A DNA stretch of 6,924 bases from Chloroflexota bacterium (GCA_026713505.1 JAPOOH010000010.1:1-6924); one strand, 5' to 3'. Positions 1 to 6,135 are shown, counted from the first letter of the stretch. The notes: generated from the letters alone by a model not told the origin. Translations and numbers: made by a program.

Positions 1-60
1 GGCGTGCGGCCTGGGCCGGGGGGCCCCCCCCACCACGGCCGCCCCCCCCCCCTCCGCGAG
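1..60. other. Low-complexity G/C runs at window edge, probable poor-quality sequence
   Basis: The segment holds a run of seven G followed by eight C (18-32) and a second run of ten C (42-52 region). The aldolase frame stays open but translates to Pro/Ala-rich sequence unlike the family, whose corresponding region normally carries a His-x-His metal site. This suggests a contig end with base-calling or assembly error rather than biology. Unusual native sequence cannot be excluded. Confidence 0.5.
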
Positions 61-442
61 GTCCGCCGCCGCCCTGCCGGTCTACCCCGTGCCCACCTAC
101 GTCTCCGACGACGAGGACGGCGACGCCATCGCCCGCACCCTCGGCGACGCGCCAGGCCTCACCATCAACGGCCACGGCATCGTCACCGTCGGCAAGAGCA
201 TCGACGAGGCGTGCTTCACCGCCGTCCACATGGAGCGCACTGCCAAGATCATCCAGGCCGCGCGCCTCCTGGGCTTCGACCGGGTCGACGGCGCCTTCCA
301 GGAGGAGATGGCCGGCAACGCCCGCAAGATGAGCGAGCGCCAGGCCTCCATCAACCGTCCGAACGTAGACCACTCCGACGACTGGCGTTACTACACCAGG
401 AAGCTCGAGCGCGGCCAGCCGTGGAACCGTGGCTGGACCTAG
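2..442 (+). CDS. Class II aldolase/adducin family protein, C-terminal part (5' end outside window)
   Basis: The reading frame enters from the left edge and stops at TAG 440-442, giving about 146 residues of a family usually 220-270 long. The recognisable part starts around nucleotide 74 (Leu-Pro-Val-Tyr-Pro). The segment TINGHGIVTVGKSIDEA, with its Asn-Gly-His-Gly, matches the family's conserved C-terminal turn; its His (codon 173-175) corresponds to the third metal-ligand His of L-fuculose-phosphate-aldolase-type enzymes. A long helix with Glu-Arg-Thr-Ala-Lys and a Trp-rich tail follow. The upstream His-x-His metal motif is not visible. Family members cleave or epimerise sugar phosphates or related hydroxy acids in the cytoplasm with a divalent metal; the substrate here cannot be read. 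A transporter gene was probably the original downstream neighbour, suggesting uptake and catabolism of a small carboxylate or sugar acid. The first 20 or so codons are Pro/Ala low complexity and may be misassembled. Confidence 0.85.
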   Translation, partial: ACGLGRGAPPTTAAPPPSARSAAALPVYPVPTYVSDDEDGDAIARTLGDAPGLTINGHGIVTVGKSIDEACFTAVHMERTAKIIQAARLLGFDRVDGAFQEEMAGNARKMSERQASINRPNVDHSDDWRYYTRKLERGQPWNRGWT

Positions 443-444
443 CC

Positions 445-506
445 TGACCTCCTCCCCGCCGCGCAGGCCCGCCGGGTTCCTCTGGCCGTTCGACGCCTAT
501 TACGGC
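445..506 (+). repeat. Left copy of 62-bp direct repeat flanking the nuclease-helicase gene
   Basis: Aligned without gaps to 4010-4071, 58 of 62 bases match; the differences are at 458, 459, 477 and 500. Both ends of the similarity are sharp. Position 444 is C where the right copy has A, the A of the transporter ATG, and after 506 the sequences are unrelated. Two substitutions are synonymous in the transporter frame and two change an amino acid. Confidence 0.95.
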
Positions 507-512
507 GAAGGA
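507..512 (+). promoter_or_regulatory. Weak Shine-Dalgarno-like site before nuclease-helicase start
   Basis: GAAGGA lies 14 bases before the ATG at 527, which is longer than usual spacing. A second in-frame ATG at 548 has GGAA at 541-544, only three bases away. Neither is strong. The site lies immediately after the left repeat and would belong to the inserted segment. Confidence 0.3.
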
Positions 513-526
513 TAGAGACGTCCACG

Positions 527-3500
527 ATGCACTTGGAATCGGAACAGATGCGGCTGTCAGCGTCTGACGTTGCCAACTACCTGGGCTGCCACCACCTCAC
601 TAGCCTCGACGTCGCGGTTGCGCAGGGCAAGCTTAAACCGCCCACTATCCTCCAGGGCGAACTGGAAGAGTTGGAGACGCTCAGGGAGAAGGGCCTGCGC
701 CACGAAGCAGCGTACGTCGACTACCTGCGGGGAGATGACGAACTCCGCATCGTCTCGTTCCGCGACGGCACTCGCTCGGGTGGTTCCCCTGCCGGAACTG
801 CCCACGCCATGCAGAGCGGCGCGGACATCATCGTGCAGGCGTCGCTGGCGATGGGCCGCTGGGTGGGCATCGCGGACATCCTGCGCAGGGTGGACACGCC
901 AAGCAGCCTCGGCGATTGGTCGTACGAGGTTATCGACACCAAGCTCTCACGCAACACGCGCGCGGGAACGATACTGCAGCTCTCCCTCTATTCCGAGATC
1001 GTGGTCGGCATCCAGGGCATTCTCCCCGAACGCATGGGCGTCGTCTCTCCTTCCGACAGTGAGGACACGCCGTTCAAGGAAGAGTGGTTCCGCCTCTCCG
1101 ACTACAGCGCGTACTACCGGTTGGTCAAGACCCGGTTGGAGCAGGCGGTCGAGCGCACACTGGCCGGCGCCAACGACGAGACCTATCCGGAGCCCGTACC
1201 TCAGTGCGACACCTGCCGCTGGATGCTCACGTGCGACCGCAGACGACGCCAGGATGACCACCTCTCTCTCGTCGCCGGGCTTGCAGTGCGCCAGCAGAGG
1301 GAGGTGCGGGGTTGGGGCATTCCAACACTGGAAGCGTTCGGAGAGGAGCCGACCCCGCTGCGGCACAGGCCGGAGCGGGGCGCGGGTGAGGCCTACGAGA
1401 ACGCGCGGAACCAGGCCCACGCACAACTCGAGGGACGCCGCCTCCAGGCGCCCTACTACGAGTTGCGGCCGCTCAGGCCGGAAGGCGGGCTGTCCCGCCT
1501 TCCGACTCCTTCGCCCGGAGACATATTCTTCGACATCGAAGGGGACCCCTTCGCCGGCACGCATGGGTTTGAGTACCTGTTCGGCTGGGCAACCCTGGAC
1601 GCGGACGGCGGACCACGATACAGCTCGCAGTGGGCATTCGATGCCGGTAAGCCGTCGAGTTCCGCGGAGGGCGAACGAGCGATCTTCGAGTCTTTCGTCG
1701 ACACCGTGATGGCATCCTGGGAAGAGCACCCCGACCTCCATATCTACCACTTCGCTCCGTATGAGCCGAGCGCGCTCAAGCGCCTGATGGGCAGGTACGC
1801 GACCCGCGAAGACGAGGTAGACAGCATGTTGCGCGCCGAACTCTTCGTTGACCTTCTCGCCGCAACGCGGCAGACGCTCTGGGCAAGCGTGGAGAGATAC
1901 TCGATCAAGGACCTCGAGCAGTTCTACGGCTACGCGAGGGAGGTTGAACTGCGGCAGGCGAATGTCAACCGCCATGCACTGGAACTGCTGCTGGAGAACG
2001 GCCAGCAGGAAGACATCACCGATGAGATGCGGAACATCGTCGAGCTATACAACCGCGACGACTGCATCTCGACGGTACAGCTCCTCGACTGGTTGGAGCG
2101 TATCCGTGCGGACCTCGTGGAGCGGGGCGAGGATGTCCAGCGCCCAACTCCCCCGGAGACGGCGCCGGAACTGGTCAACGAACACCAGGAGCGCGTAAGC
2201 GCGGTGATGGAGCGTCTCCAGGAAAACGTGCCACTGGAGCGCGGCGAACGCTCAGACGAGCAACACGCGCGCTGGCTCCTCGCCCATCTCCTTGACTGGT
2301 ATCGCCGCGAAGACAGATCGGCATGGTGGGAGTTCTTCCGCATGGCCGAGCTGGACGAGGAGCAGTTGCTCAATGAGCGAACCGGCATCGCCGGGCTCCA
2401 ACTGCTGGAAGAACTCCCCAGCGAGGGCGGGAGGCAAACGCCCACTCACCGCTACACGTTCACCAGGCAGGAAACCACAATCGGCAGTGGGAACACTCTC
2501 CATCTGCCCGGCAAACAGCCGCTCGGCTCGGTTGCTGGGATAGACATGCTGAACCAGACGATAGACATCAAGAAGCGCAGGGACTCTGTCGATGTCCATC
2601 CTGCCGCGGCGTTCGCATTCGAGAGACCCATCCCGTCCAACGCGCAGAAGGAATCGCTTCTGCAGTTGGGGGAATGGGTAGCGGACCACGGCATAGACGC
2701 TCCGGGCCGGCACCGCGCCGCGCGCGACCTGCTGCTGGGCAGGCCGCCGCGCCTGTCACCGCCTGCGCAGAACGGAGCGCCGCTGCGTCGAACGGGGGAG
2801 ACGGAGTTGGACGCGGCGCGAAGGATAGCCACGCAGCTGGACGGCGGCGTCCTCGCGGTCCAGGGTCCTCCCGGCTCAGGCAAGACGTACAGCGGAGCGC
2901 GGATGATCTGCGACATGGTGCGCGCCGGGAAGAAGGTCGGCGTCACCGCCAACAGTCACGCCGTGATCCGTAACCTGTTGGATGCCGTTGTGAAGGCCGC
3001 GGAGGAGGAGGGGGTGGATGTTCAATGCATCCACCGTGGCGGCAGTGCCTCCGGCGGAGGGAGCGGGGCCATCACCGAAACAAGCGACAACGCCGCCGTT
3101 CTCAGCGCGCTGCAGGACGGCCAAGTGCAGGTGGGCGCAGGGACTGCGTGGGTGTGGTCGCGCCAGGAATTTGCAGAGGCGGTCGACGTGTTGTTCATCG
3201 ACGAAGCGGGCCAGATGTCGCTGGCGAACGCGCTGGCCGTCGCACCTGCAGCTCGCAACCTGGTGCTTCTTGGCGATCCGCAGCAGCTCGAACAGCCCCA
3301 ACAGGGGAGTCATCCCGATGGAACGGAGGCGTCGGTGCTGGAGCACGTGCTCCAGGGGCGCCGTACGATACCCCCCAGTCAGGGCCTCTTTCTGGAAGAG
3401 ACCTGGCGCCTGCATCCTGCCATCTGCGATTTCACCTCCGAACTCTTCTACGAGGACCGGCTGCGGTCTCGGGCGGGGCTGGAGGTGCAGGCGATCGCTG

Positions 3501-4009
3501 GAGCGGGGAGCATAAACGGCGCTGGCCTCTGGATCGTGCCCGTGGAACACGAGGGGAACACGAGCGCCTCCACCGAAGAGGCTGATTGCGTCGCTGACCT
3601 GTACCGGAGACTGCTCGGTGGCGGCGTGTCCTGGACCGACCGGGAGGGGACCACCCGACCACTTGGCGGGGAAGACGTTCTCATCGTCGTTCCGTATAAC
3701 CTGCACCTGGCGGAGATCGTCCGGCGGCTGGGAGAGGATGCGCGCGTTGGCACGGTCGACAAGTTCCAGGGACAGGAGGCTCCGGTGGTGATCTATTCCA
3801 TGGCAACGTCTTCACCGGAAGATGCCCCGCGCGGAATGGAGTTCCTGTTCAGCCTGAACCGGCTGAACGTAGCCACTTCGCGAGCGCGATGCGCAAGCAT
3901 CCTTGTTGCAAGTCCACTCCTCTTCGAACCAGAATGCCGCACGCCGCGCCAGATGCAGCTCGCCAACGCTCTCTGCCGCTACCGTGAGATGGCGCGCCGC
4001 GAGGCTTGA
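527..4009 (+). CDS. TM0106 family RecB-like nuclease fused to RNase H-like exonuclease and SF1 DNA helicase
   Basis: The protein has 1160 residues and three catalytic modules. Residues ~8-250 are a Cas4-like PD-(D/E)XK nuclease: His59, Asp117, Asp137-Thr-Lys139 and Gln151 to Tyr155 form the active-site set, and Cys21 with Cys227, Cys230 and Cys236 match the Fe-S cluster ligands of Cas4/AddB-type nucleases. Residues ~330-525 are an RNase H-like (YprB-type) exonuclease with Asp336-Ile-Glu338, Asp442 and Asp511-Asp512. Residues ~755-1150 are a superfamily 1 helicase: Walker A GPPGSGKT (780-787), Walker B IDEAGQ (891-896), GDPQQ (916-920), ETWRLHP (957-963), VDKFQGQE (1077-1084) and the arginine-finger motif ATSRAR (1116-1121). 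All key residues are present, so activity is expected. The family is widespread but sporadic and its role is unproven; DNA end processing or defence is inference. Start at 527 is the longest; ATG 548 would give an N-terminus closer to what I recall of relatives. It ends TGATG, overlapping the transporter start. Confidence 0.93.
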   Translation: MHLESEQMRLSASDVANYLGCHHLTSLDVAVAQGKLKPPTILQGELEELETLREKGLRHEAAYVDYLRGDDELRIVSFRDGTRSGGSPAGTAHAMQSGADIIVQASLAMGRWVGIADILRRVDTPSSLGDWSYEVIDTKLSRNTRAGTILQLSLYSEIVVGIQGILPERMGVVSPSDSEDTPFKEEWFRLSDYSAYYRLVKTRLEQAVERTLAGANDETYPEPVPQCDTCRWMLTCDRRRRQDDHLSLVAGLAVRQQREVRGWGIPTLEAFGEEPTPLRHRPERGAGEAYENARNQAHAQLEGRRLQAPYYELRPLRPEGGLSRLPTPSPGDIFFDIEGDPFAGTHGFEYLFGWATLDADGGPRYSSQWAFDAGKPSSSAEGERAIFESFVDTVMASWEEHPDLHIYHFAPYEPSALKRLMGRYATREDEVDSMLRAELFVDLLAATRQTLWASVERYSIKDLEQFYGYAREVELRQANVNRHALELLLENGQQEDITDEMRNIVELYNRDDCISTVQLLDWLERIRADLVERGEDVQRPTPPETAPELVNEHQERVSAVMERLQENVPLERGERSDEQHARWLLAHLLDWYRREDRSAWWEFFRMAELDEEQLLNERTGIAGLQLLEELPSEGGRQTPTHRYTFTRQETTIGSGNTLHLPGKQPLGSVAGIDMLNQTIDIKKRRDSVDVHPAAAFAFERPIPSNAQKESLLQLGEWVADHGIDAPGRHRAARDLLLGRPPRLSPPAQNGAPLRRTGETELDAARRIATQLDGGVLAVQGPPGSGKTYSGARMICDMVRAGKKVGVTANSHAVIRNLLDAVVKAAEEEGVDVQCIHRGGSASGGGSGAITETSDNAAVLSALQDGQVQVGAGTAWVWSRQEFAEAVDVLFIDEAGQMSLANALAVAPAARNLVLLGDPQQLEQPQQGSHPDGTEASVLEHVLQGRRTIPPSQGLFLEETWRLHPAICDFTSELFYEDRLRSRAGLEVQAIAGAGSINGAGLWIVPVEHEGNTSASTEEADCVADLYRRLLGGGVSWTDREGTTRPLGGEDVLIVVPYNLHLAEIVRRLGEDARVGTVDKFQGQEAPVVIYSMATSSPEDAPRGMEFLFSLNRLNVATSRARCASILVASPLLFEPECRTPRQMQLANALCRYREMARREA
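3999..4004 (+). promoter_or_regulatory. Ribosome binding site of the MFS gene, inside the end of the nuclease-helicase gene
   Basis: GCGAGG lies four bases before the ATG at 4009 and within the last codons of the upstream gene. With the TGATG stop-start overlap it points to translational coupling, and it supports ATG 4009 over the in-frame TTG at 4006. The site lies outside the duplicated 62 bp, so it was supplied by the inserted sequence. Confidence 0.6.
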
Positions 4010-5388
4010 TGACCTCCTCCCCATCGCGCAGGCCCGCCGGGATCCTCTGGCCGTTCGACGCCTACTACGGCTGGGCGATCGCGTGGACGGCCCTGGTCGT
4101 CTCGCTCGCTTCGTCGGTCTTCTACGGGCCGGTGCTCAGCGTCTGGTTCGAGCCGATACGCGAGGAGACCGGCTGGAAGTCAACGGAGATCGCCGCGTCG
4201 TTCACCATCGGCAGCTTCTCCGGCTCCATCCTCACCGCGGTCATCGGCAGGGTCATGGACCGCTACGGCACGCGCACCATCATGGCGCTCTCCGGCATGG
4301 TGCTCGCGGGTTGCATGGTCGGCCTGGCCTTCATGCAGGCCCCGTGGCAGATGTGGCTCTTCTTCGGCACCGGGCGAGCCTTCGCCATTGCGGGCGTCCA
4401 GGTCGGCACGACAGTCGCCATCGCCAACTGGTTCATCCGCAAACGCGGCGCGGCGACGTCCTTCGCAGGGTTCGGCCTCCGCGCGGGACAGGCGCTCGTG
4501 CCGCTAGCGGCGGCGGTCATCATCGTGCTGCTGAGCTGGCGCTGGGCCTACGGACTGCTCGCAGTCTCCGCCATCCTGCTCGTTACTGCGCCCGCGCTCG
4601 TCTACCTCCGGCGCAGACCGGAGGACTACGGACTCCTGCCTGACGGCGAGCCGCCCCCCGAGCCGACGAACGGCGGTGGCGGCGCACCGCAGGAAACGGA
4701 GGCCCAGTGGACGACGTCCCAGGCGCGGAAGACCCTCGCCTTCTGGCTCATCCTGCTCACCACCTCCATCATGTTCTTCGCGCAGACAGCGACGAACCTG
4801 CACGCGGCGCCGCATTTCCAGACGCGCGGCGTCTCGTTCGAGAACTCGGTCGTCGTCGTCTTCTTGTTCGCCGCCATCTCGGCGGTGATGACCGTGCCGT
4901 GGGGATGGGTGATGGACCGCGTCCACGTGCGTTTCGTCATCGCGATGGTCTCGCTCCTCTACTTCGGTTCCATGCTCGTCATCATCAACGCGCACACGTT
5001 CGCGGGCGCCATCCTCTTTGGCATCGTGTTCGGCGTCGCGCAGGGAGGCTGGACCGTAAGCCAGCGCATCGTCGTGCCGAACTACTTCGGACGCCGCTCC
5101 GTCGGCGGCATACGCGGCCAGATGGGGCTGATGACGGCGTTCATCAACCCGGTAGGACCGCTCGCCGCGGGCTGGATTCGCGACCAGACCGGCAGCTACG
5201 AGCAGGCCTTCACCATCTTCTCGTTCATGTTCCTCGCGGCCATCGTGATGATGCTCATCGCCACGCCCCCCGTCCTGCGCTCCGCACCCGTCCGCCGCAC
5301 CGTGCGAGGCGGCCTCATTCTCTGGGCCGTGCTCATCGCCATGTACCTCCTGGCACAGCGGCTCCTCCGCAGGGACGACCACGCATGA
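4009..5388 (+). CDS. Major facilitator superfamily transporter, monocarboxylate/oxalate-formate type
   Basis: From ATG 4009 the protein has 459 residues with about 12 hydrophobic helices in two halves (roughly 22-200 and 243-421), separated by a Pro/Gly-rich cytosolic loop near 205-240. The motif-A loop reads GRVMDRYGTR (80-89), echoed in the second half by WGWVMDRVHVR (298-308). WFIRKRG (141-147) and NYFGRRSVGGIRG (358-370) resemble the oxalate/formate antiporter and monocarboxylate transporter branches. A further hydrophobic stretch at 434-450 may be a thirteenth segment, with a basic-acidic tail. It likely moves a small organic anion across the inner membrane; the substrate is unknown. Its start overlaps the upstream stop, so it is translated from the same mRNA as the nuclease-helicase gene and probably the aldolase. 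The original operon partner is inferred to be the aldolase. Confidence 0.9.
   Translation: MTSSPSRRPAGILWPFDAYYGWAIAWTALVVSLASSVFYGPVLSVWFEPIREETGWKSTEIAASFTIGSFSGSILTAVIGRVMDRYGTRTIMALSGMVLAGCMVGLAFMQAPWQMWLFFGTGRAFAIAGVQVGTTVAIANWFIRKRGAATSFAGFGLRAGQALVPLAAAVIIVLLSWRWAYGLLAVSAILLVTAPALVYLRRRPEDYGLLPDGEPPPEPTNGGGGAPQETEAQWTTSQARKTLAFWLILLTTSIMFFAQTATNLHAAPHFQTRGVSFENSVVVVFLFAAISAVMTVPWGWVMDRVHVRFVIAMVSLLYFGSMLVIINAHTFAGAILFGIVFGVAQGGWTVSQRIVVPNYFGRRSVGGIRGQMGLMTAFINPVGPLAAGWIRDQTGSYEQAFTIFSFMFLAAIVMMLIATPPVLRSAPVRRTVRGGLILWAVLIAMYLLAQRLLRRDDHA
4010..4071 (+). repeat. Right copy of 62-bp direct repeat, 5' end of intact MFS gene
   Basis: This copy corresponds to 445-506 with four mismatches. 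It encodes residues 1-21 of the transporter (from the T of the ATG), which is its cytosolic N-terminal tail, and the intact gene continues beyond it. Similarity begins exactly where the nuclease-helicase stop codon ends. Confidence 0.95.
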
Positions 5389-5405
5389 GCCGAACCCGGA
5401 GGGGA

Positions 5406-5414
5406 TGCTAGAAT
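5406..5414 (+). promoter_or_regulatory. Candidate extended -10 promoter for tRNA-Thr
   Basis: TGC followed directly by TAGAAT gives an extended -10 element, 39 bases before the tRNA 5' end, so transcription would start near 5421. No good -35 hexamer sits 16-18 bases upstream (that position is the end of the transporter gene), which an extended -10 can tolerate. Confidence 0.4.
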
Positions 5415-5440
5415 GACTCCCGCGCCTTCTCGGACGAGGG

Positions 5441-5453
5441 GCGCTCTCCGAGG
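5441..5453 (+). repeat. Short direct repeat immediately 5' of the tRNA
   Basis: GCGCTCTCCGAGG ends at the base before the tRNA and matches 5529-5542, right after the tRNA CCA, with one gap and one mismatch (12 of 14 aligned positions). It could be precursor processing sequence, a recombination scar or chance in GC-rich DNA. Confidence 0.45.
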
Positions 5454-5528
5454 GCCACCGTAGCTCAGTGGCAGAGCAGCTGTTTCGTAAACAGCAGGTC
5501 AACGGTTCGAATCCGTTCGGTGGCTCCA
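5454..5528 (+). tRNA. tRNA-Thr, anticodon CGT
   Basis: A full cloverleaf can be drawn by eye. The acceptor stem GCCACCG (5454-5460) pairs perfectly with CGGTGGC (5518-5524). The D stem is GCTC/GAGC (5463-5466, 5474-5477). The anticodon stem is GCTGT/ACAGC (5479-5483, 5491-5495) with loop TTCGTAA, placing CGT at 5486-5488. The variable loop is AGGTC, and the T arm is AACGG-TTCGAAT-CCGTT (5501-5517). The discriminator is T (5525) and the CCA end is encoded (5526-5528). It decodes ACG threonine codons. Total length is 75 nt, normal for a class I tRNA. Confidence 0.97.
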
Positions 5529-5542
5529 GCGCCTCTCTGAGG
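5529..5542 (+). repeat. Short direct repeat immediately 3' of the tRNA
   Basis: GCGCCTCTCTGAGG starts at the base after the CCA and is the partner of 5441-5453. It also contains a small hairpin (GCCTC 5531-5535, GAGGC 5539-5543, three-base loop) with no following T tract, so it is not called a terminator. The remaining bases to 5577 show nothing recognisable. Confidence 0.45.
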
Positions 5543-5577
5543 CCGACACCCTCCGACGACTGCCGCCCTACCGCGCC

Positions 5578-6135
5578 ATGCTGGACCTGGGTCCCCTACA
5601 TATCGCCGTACTCGTATCGCTGGCCATCGCCCTGGCGCTCGCTGTAGGTGCAAGGCGGGGGTGGCTGAAGCACGAGGCCAGCCAGTCGGGGCCGGACTAC
5701 GTCTGGCTCGCATTTGTCGAACGGTACGCATCCCCTTTCAGCCTCCCGTTCGTTGGCGCGGAGAACGCCGATACAACGGAAGACACCTACAGGGGCGCCT
5801 ACCTCCTGCTCATGGCGAGGCTCCGTATGAAACTGATGATGGCCGAGTTCTTCATCGAGAGCGGGGCGCTGCTCTCCTTCGCGCGACCCCGCGTCGTCAA
5901 TAGAGTCGCCTACACCACTGAGGCGTTCCAGCCGCACCTCAGGGAGATCAGGTCGCTGGAAGACTTCGGACGCTACGCGCCCTACCGGGGCGGCCGGCTG
6001 TGGATGATGAAACTGTCCGTGCACCCCGAGGACGTGGACGAGGCTGTCGCTGTGCTGGAACGCGCCGGCATCGCCGTGGAAGCGGCGGAAGGCCCCCAGC
6101 CCTGGTGGCATACGCAGAACGTCCAGGTCTACTAG
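5578..6135 (+). CDS. Hypothetical protein with one N-terminal membrane anchor
   Basis: The protein has 185 residues and I do not recognise the family. Residues ~7-25 are strongly hydrophobic (IAVLVSLAIALALAVG) and followed by Arg-Arg, which suggests a single membrane anchor with the remainder cytosolic. The middle (about 70-105) is rich in Leu, Met and Arg and looks helical. The C-terminal ~50 residues (MMKLSVHPEDVDEAVAVLE, then Arg-Ala-Gly-Ile) have a strand-helix-strand pattern like small ferredoxin-fold regulatory modules, but this is only a resemblance. ATG 5578 was chosen because it includes the hydrophobic segment; no Shine-Dalgarno is visible in front of it. It starts 49 bases after the tRNA and could be cotranscribed with it. 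The coding call rests on frame length, the C-rich third positions and plausible protein composition. Confidence 0.7.
   Translation: MLDLGPLHIAVLVSLAIALALAVGARRGWLKHEASQSGPDYVWLAFVERYASPFSLPFVGAENADTTEDTYRGAYLLLMARLRMKLMMAEFFIESGALLSFARPRVVNRVAYTTEAFQPHLREIRSLEDFGRYAPYRGGRLWMMKLSVHPEDVDEAVAVLERAGIAVEAAEGPQPWWHTQNVQVY

Larger units (their letters stand above)
444..515 (+). pseudogene. Truncated duplicate of the 5' end of the MFS transporter gene
   Basis: Read from 444, this segment encodes Leu (CTG in place of the ATG start) followed by residues closely matching the first 21 residues of the transporter at 4009, ending in Phe-Asp-Ala-Tyr-Tyr-Gly. It then diverges to Glu-Gly and stops at TAG 513-515. 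Only two residues differ (Ser to Pro, Ile to Phe). Homology ends at 506, in the cytosolic tail before the first membrane segment, so no functional transporter can be made. It begins one base after the aldolase stop, where the transporter start would sit if the two genes were once directly adjacent. It is read as the stranded 5' end of the original transporter gene after insertion of the nuclease-helicase gene. A secondary leader-peptide role for the helicase gene is possible but unsupported. Confidence 0.75.
445..4009 (+). mobile_element. Candidate single-gene insertion with long target duplication
   Basis: The unit consists of one 62-bp repeat copy plus about 3.5 kb carrying only the nuclease-helicase gene. 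It separates an aldolase gene from a transporter gene whose 5' end is repeated on the far side. No transposase, integrase, recombinase or obvious terminal inverted repeat was seen; the left end after the repeat (507-526) and the right end (3990-4009) do not resemble each other. This organisation matches what has been described for restriction-modification genes as insertion with long target duplication. The gene inside uses Leu TTG codons more often than its neighbours (12 of roughly 120 Leu versus 1 of 44 in the transporter), weakly supporting separate ancestry. Alternatives are a local tandem duplication followed by recombination, or import of the whole arrangement from a relative. Confidence 0.55.

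Noticed and set aside
527..1300. Cas4-like domain as a sign of a CRISPR locus
   Set aside because: No repeat-spacer array or other cas gene is present. This protein family is Cas4-like without CRISPR linkage.
570..1709. Long + strand open frame in another phase within the nuclease-helicase gene
   Set aside because: The product is Ser/Arg/Thr-rich with no motifs and overlaps fully with the motif-bearing frame.
947..1975. Long open frame on the minus strand inside the nuclease-helicase gene
   Set aside because: High-GC coding DNA keeps antisense frames open. Its translation shows no recognisable domain, while the + strand frame has complete catalytic motifs.
4006..4011. TTG at 4006 as the transporter start
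   Set aside because: ATG 4009 is the next codon, is better spaced from GCGAGG, and coincides with the repeat boundary.
5405..5416. Three-codon frame ATG CTA GAA TGA behind GGAGG
   Set aside because: The purine run is only two bases from the ATG, and the same bases are better explained as an extended -10 element.
4504..5502. Minus-strand open frame across the transporter end and tRNA
   Set aside because: Its composition is dominated by Asp, Glu, Arg and His, typical of antisense to hydrophobic membrane-protein codons, and it runs through the tRNA gene.
5454..5528. tRNA-Thr as an integration site for a genomic island
   Set aside because: No integrase gene and no second copy of the tRNA 3' end is visible. 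The insertion evidence is at a different place in the window.
5531..5543. GCCTC/GAGGC hairpin as a terminator after the tRNA
   Set aside because: The stem is only five pairs and there is no T tract after it.
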